The position numbers were made by a program, and so were the translations under genes. The notes beneath the pieces are model-generated. The model was not told where the DNA came from. It saw only the letters and a program-made list of their open reading frames with translations, and did no database searches. A DNA stretch of 8,839 nt from an uncultured Legionella sp. (GTDB lineage Bacteria; Pseudomonadota; Gammaproteobacteria; Legionellales; Legionellaceae): contig CAISKC010000351.1 of NCBI GenBank assembly GCA_903885895.1, positions 1-8,839 of the forward strand, read 5' to 3'. Shown here piece after piece: positions 5,695-8,839 of this stretch. Within the stretch, counting starts at the first letter, position 1. Each line of letters opens with the position of its first letter.

Positions 5695-6467
5695 ACTGGT
5701 GTATGATCTTAGCAGGATGGATGTTGCTGGTCACAACCGGGCATGCAATGACATGGCGAGATTGGTGGCTAACGCAAGATCAACAAGCTCAGACATTATG
5801 GAAGGCTGGAGAGTATGCACAAGCTGAGAAATTGTTTCAGCGCTCAGATTGGCGCGCTACAGCCGCTTATCGTGCTGGCAATTATCAGCAAGCTGCGCAG
5901 ACTTACGGAGCATTGCAGACAACCGAAGGCTATTATAATGCCGGGAATGCCTTGGCAAAAATGGGGCAGTATCAGCCGGCGATTGCGGCTTATAATCAAG
6001 CTTTACAGCGCGAAGCGCAGCATCAAGATGCTTTGTTTAATCGACAGCTGGTGCAAAAATTATTAGAAAAACAGCAGAAATCTCAGTCAGACAAGCCGCC
6101 GCCACAGTCGGATAAACAGGACCCATCCCAGTCAGATAAACAAAAGCAGCAGCAACCCTCGTCTCCAAAAAACTCAGATTCAGAGCCGTCGAAATCTGAG
6201 CAAGATCAACAAAAGAAACCTAAAGATGAGCCTGCTGAATCTCCAAAAAAATCTAAACCAGAGCCAACTCAGCCGCCTCCGAAGACGGATAAGTCTGACA
6301 AAACGGACAAAGCTGCGAAAAAACAGCCGGCGAATCGTTCAGAACGTGAAGAGCAACAGGCAAAAGAGCAATGGTTACGTTTGATACCAGATGATCCTGC
6401 GTATCTATTACGTGAGAAATTTTTGCGAGATCATTTGAAACGTCAAAGTGGGTGGTCGGGATCATGA
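5691..6467 (+). CDS. BatC-like exported TPR protein with long charged linker
   Basis: This 258-residue protein begins with a probable signal peptide or membrane anchor (residues 1-19, ending TTGHA). The family-typical WWLTQDQQAQTLWKAGEY block follows, then TPR-like helical repeats to about residue 112, including AAYRAGNYQQAAQTY and YYNAGNALAKMGQYQPAI. A low-complexity Lys/Ser/Pro/Gln/Asp region occupies about 126-217 and contains three QSDK units (132, 139, 147) and a TDKSDKTDK stretch. It ends in the conserved motif EQWLRLIPDDPAYLLREKF (226-244). TPRs usually make protein contacts, so it may bridge the VWA proteins and BatD in the periplasm. The frame is open upstream to 5601, inside VWA2, but ATG 5691 overlaps the VWA2 stop as ATGA and has GAGAGG eight bases before it, so it was chosen. 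Confidence 0.88.
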   Translation: MNWCMILAGWMLLVTTGHAMTWRDWWLTQDQQAQTLWKAGEYAQAEKLFQRSDWRATAAYRAGNYQQAAQTYGALQTTEGYYNAGNALAKMGQYQPAIAAYNQALQREAQHQDALFNRQLVQKLLEKQQKSQSDKPPPQSDKQDPSQSDKQKQQQPSSPKNSDSEPSKSEQDQQKKPKDEPAESPKKSKPEPTQPPPKTDKSDKTDKAAKKQPANRSEREEQQAKEQWLRLIPDDPAYLLREKFLRDHLKRQSGWSGS

Positions 6468-8182
6468 GTCGTATCATTGTAAATCTCTTTGCCTACGTCG
6501 CGCGCATATCTTTATTTAATGATGACAGTTGGGCACGTTTTGTGATACGGAGCATCTTGTCGTGTTGTTTATGGCTAAGTTGTGTGTCGGTATGGGCCAG
6601 TGGTATTGCCGTAAATTTGGATGCTGCGCAGATTGAATTAGGTCGACAAGTAAGATTGACACTGACTTATGATCCCAGTGCAGCGAAGGGGACGCCTGAT
6701 TTAAGTGCGTTACAGACTGATTTTACTATTATGGCCACACAACAATCGATGTCATACAGCATCATCAATGGTCAAGCACGTTCTGTAGGGCAGTGGAGTC
6801 TGGTATTAGAACCTAAGCATGCCGGATTAATCACGATTCCAGTTATTCATATCGGTTCTTTGTCTTCTGACCCTATACAATTAAATGTGAGTCCTGCTGC
6901 TGTCCAAGCGCCTGCAGATAAGTCTATGCAAGATGGGGATCTGCAGGCTGCAACGACTTTGTCAGTGAGCGTGGACAATAAAACCCCTTATCTTCATCAG
7001 GAAATATTATACAAAGTCCGTTTAATGACGCGCAGCAGATTGGCGGATGTCCGTTATCAAGCACCGCAAGTGGACGATGCGATTTTATTCCCATTGGGAA
7101 CTGGTCAAGAATATCAAACTACACGTGAAGGGGTGGTGTATCATGTGGATGAACAGATTTATGCCATATTTCCTCAAAAGAGCGGTCCCCTGCTGATCAC
7201 GCCCCCTTCTCTGCAGGCATTGAGCTATGACAGTATTCCCACGCCCGTTACGATAACCGGCGAAGCGGTGGCATTGCAGGTTCAGCCGTTACCTAAGCAT
7301 ACTGTGCGTCGCGAATGGTTACCTTCCAAATTGGTCCGTTTGCAAGAACATGATGATCAAACAGAAACCAAATTTAAACAAGGTGCGACCCTTGTGCGGA
7401 CCATTGTATTGCAAGCGCAGGGATTGGTCGCACAATTGTTACCAGAAATACCTTTTCCAGATAATGCAGATGTGCGTACTTATCCTGGTCAAGCAGAGCA
7501 GGACACGCGGATCCAGCAAGGGGAGTTGTGGGGTCGAACCAAAGTGAAAGTGACCTATGTGTTTTCTAACGCGGGTAAGGTGGTGTTGCCTGCTATTCGA
7601 GTGCCTTGGTTTAATGTCAAAACTAAAAAAATGGAGATGGCTGAATTGCCGGCTAAAACCTATGAGATTACGCCATCTGATCCCGTGACAAAACCCAAGT
7701 TGTTGGCACCAAAATCCAAGCCTCACTCATTAGCCAGGCCGCTCGTTAAACAGGTTCTGTCCCCTACTTGGAACTGGAAGCCTAAGGTGTTGATAGGCGG
7801 CGTGCTCGTCATGGGTTTGCTGGGTTTGTTGGTGGTTGCACTCCGTTGGCGTGTACGAAAATCCAAACCTTATCGCGATTTGCGTGCAGCATGTAAGGCC
7901 AATGATCTGGCACGTATCAAATCGGCCTTGGTGGCTTGGGGTAATCAGCAGTGGCCAGATAAAGATATGCGGCATTTTACAGAAATGTTACCCTTGCTCG
8001 GTGAACATGATGCGTTACGTACCGCAATCCAAGCCTTTATGACCGTATTATATCATCCCAATCACGAAACAGGATGGCAAGCTGAAACATTGTGGCGGGC
8101 TATCGTAGCGTTTAAAAAACATGTTAGGCCGAAGCCAGTACGCAAGCAAATTGTGCCGGCGATTCATCCAATGAGGAAATAA
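6464..8182 (+). CDS. BatD-like exported membrane protein
   Basis: This 572-residue protein closes the MoxR/Bat set. A hydrophobic export signal lies at about residues 28-45 (SILSCCLWLSC, then VSVWA before a likely cleavage). A long beta-rich, immunoglobulin-like periplasmic region with the usual opening VNLDAAQIELGRQVRLTLTYD comes next, then one transmembrane helix at about 442-460. A helical cytoplasmic tail of about 110 residues follows. Start choice: ATG 6464 overlaps the TPR gene stop as ATGA, which favours it. It leaves about 26 residues before the signal, however, and an in-frame GTG at 6542 would give a more compact signal peptide. A GTG at 6452 is also in frame. BatD proteins are thought to hold the periplasmic side of the Bat complex and are linked to stress tolerance; the exact role is unknown. 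Only four bases separate it from queC. Confidence 0.88.
   Translation: MSRIIVNLFAYVARISLFNDDSWARFVIRSILSCCLWLSCVSVWASGIAVNLDAAQIELGRQVRLTLTYDPSAAKGTPDLSALQTDFTIMATQQSMSYSIINGQARSVGQWSLVLEPKHAGLITIPVIHIGSLSSDPIQLNVSPAAVQAPADKSMQDGDLQAATTLSVSVDNKTPYLHQEILYKVRLMTRSRLADVRYQAPQVDDAILFPLGTGQEYQTTREGVVYHVDEQIYAIFPQKSGPLLITPPSLQALSYDSIPTPVTITGEAVALQVQPLPKHTVRREWLPSKLVRLQEHDDQTETKFKQGATLVRTIVLQAQGLVAQLLPEIPFPDNADVRTYPGQAEQDTRIQQGELWGRTKVKVTYVFSNAGKVVLPAIRVPWFNVKTKKMEMAELPAKTYEITPSDPVTKPKLLAPKSKPHSLARPLVKQVLSPTWNWKPKVLIGGVLVMGLLGLLVVALRWRVRKSKPYRDLRAACKANDLARIKSALVAWGNQQWPDKDMRHFTEMLPLLGEHDALRTAIQAFMTVLYHPNHETGWQAETLWRAIVAFKKHVRPKPVRKQIVPAIHPMRK
8174..8177 (+). promoter_or_regulatory. Ribosome binding site of queC inside the batD end
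   Basis: AGGA at 8174-8177 lies in the last codons of the batD-like gene, nine bases before ATG 8187. The overlap means queC translation can follow directly from the same transcript. Confidence 0.5.
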
Positions 8183-8186
8183 CAGT

Positions 8187-8839
8187 ATGAGCAAAGCGAT
8201 TGTTTTATTATCTGGCGGAATGGATTCGGCGACTTGTTTGGCTTGGGGGCATTCTTTGGGCTATGCTTGCTATGCTTTAAGTTTTGATTATGGACAAAAA
8301 CATACTGCCGAATTACAGGCTGCCCGGCGTTTGGCGCAACAGTATGCTGTTGCGCACAATGTGATGGAAATTGCCGCGGTGGGTCGTTTGGGTGGGTCGG
8401 CTTTAACGGATGATCAGCAGGTGGTGCCGGATCATCAAGACTCTACTGCTATTCCTGTGACATATGTTCCGGCGCGAAATACCATTATGCTCTCTTTGGC
8501 CTTAGGTTGGGCTGAGGTATTGAGCGCTGATCGGATTATAGTAGGTGTGAGTGCGGTGGATTATTCTCATTATCCCGATTGTCGACCGGAGTATATCGCA
8601 GCATTTCAACAATTGGCATTGTTGGCTACGAAACGTGGTGTGGAAGGACATCCTTTGGTGATTGATGCACCGCTGATTCATAAATCCAAAGCCGAAACCA
8701 TTCAAATGGGCGTGGCAGTTGGTTTGGATTATGCACAAACCGTGTCATGCTACAGAGCGACCGATGAGGGTTTGGCTTGTGGGACTTGCTCGAGTTGTCA
8801 TTTGCGAAAAAAGGGCTTCAAAGAAGCTGGAATAGTTGA
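8187..8839 (+). CDS. queC: 7-cyano-7-deazaguanine synthase QueC (3' end cut by window)
   Basis: QueC turns 7-carboxy-7-deazaguanine, ammonia and ATP into 7-cyano-7-deazaguanine (preQ0), a cytoplasmic step on the way to queuosine in tRNA. The 217 complete codons in the window show the ATP pyrophosphatase loop SGGMDS (9-14), SFDYGQKH (32-39), VPARN (94-98) and YSHYPDCRPEY (126-136). Four zinc-binding Cys follow (188, 198, 201, 204) in SCYRATDEGLACGTCSSC and the next residues. The frame is open at the window edge, after residues AGIV and two bases of the next codon. The family usually ends about ten residues later (E. coli QueC has 231 residues), so only the extreme C-terminus is missing. The TGA at 8837-8839 is out of frame and is not its stop. 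It follows the batD-like gene by four bases and probably shares its transcript. Confidence 0.96.
   Translation, partial: MSKAIVLLSGGMDSATCLAWGHSLGYACYALSFDYGQKHTAELQAARRLAQQYAVAHNVMEIAAVGRLGGSALTDDQQVVPDHQDSTAIPVTYVPARNTIMLSLALGWAEVLSADRIIVGVSAVDYSHYPDCRPEYIAAFQQLALLATKRGVEGHPLVIDAPLIHKSKAETIQMGVAVGLDYAQTVSCYRATDEGLACGTCSSCHLRKKGFKEAGIV

Noticed and set aside
8837..8839. TGA at the window end as the queC stop
   Set aside because: It is out of frame with ATG 8187; the queC frame continues past the edge.
1..8839. A new defence, mobile or CRISPR-type system
   Set aside because: All genes of notable size belong to known housekeeping or MoxR/Bat families; no integrase, transposase, nuclease, direct-repeat array or abrupt composition change was seen.

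Overview
The window looks like chromosomal DNA of a gammaproteobacterium with moderate to lowish GC content. The evidence is a Coq7-type ubiquinone hydroxylase and a MoxR locus of the gammaproteobacterial kind, with a DUF4381 gene between the DUF58 gene and two von Willebrand A (VWA) genes. An affiliation near Legionellales/Coxiella-like lineages is possible, but nothing here proves it. No phage, transposon, CRISPR array or defence genes are visible.

Layout. On the minus strand at the left edge lies coq7 (27-677), with its own sigma70-like promoter at 702-730. The space up to about 1010 holds two related GC-rich palindromes (788-813 and 844-869), one of which resembles an intrinsic terminator. 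It also holds a small hairpin and an extended -10 promoter reading right. That promoter drives a short leader with a GTAA-tetraloop hairpin, followed by a small divergent cold-shock-domain gene (1021-1290). From 1345 to the right edge there are eight plus-strand genes packed as one apparent operon: moxR AAA+ ATPase, DUF58, DUF4381, VWA1 (BatA-like), VWA2 (BatB-like), TPR (BatC-like), BatD-like, and queC, which is cut by the window end. From the DUF58 gene onward every junction up to batD overlaps by 1 to 13 bases, and queC follows batD after only 4 bases.

How the genes fit together. The seven genes from moxR to batD form the classical MoxR/Bat set. A cytoplasmic MoxR AAA+ ATPase is thought to act on, or with, VWA-type partners. 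Here those are DUF58 with a VWA-like core, and two membrane-anchored VWA proteins. The DUF4381, TPR and BatD proteins supply membrane and periplasmic parts. The set is linked in other bacteria to envelope integrity and stress tolerance, but its biochemical task is not settled. queC, for 7-deazaguanine (queuosine precursor) synthesis, has no obvious functional link and probably just shares the transcript.

Nothing here is clearly a new system. The points most worth a second look are the loss of a MIDAS aspartate in VWA2, the cationic amphipathic N-terminus and hairpin leader of the cold-shock-domain gene, and the paired intergenic palindromes.
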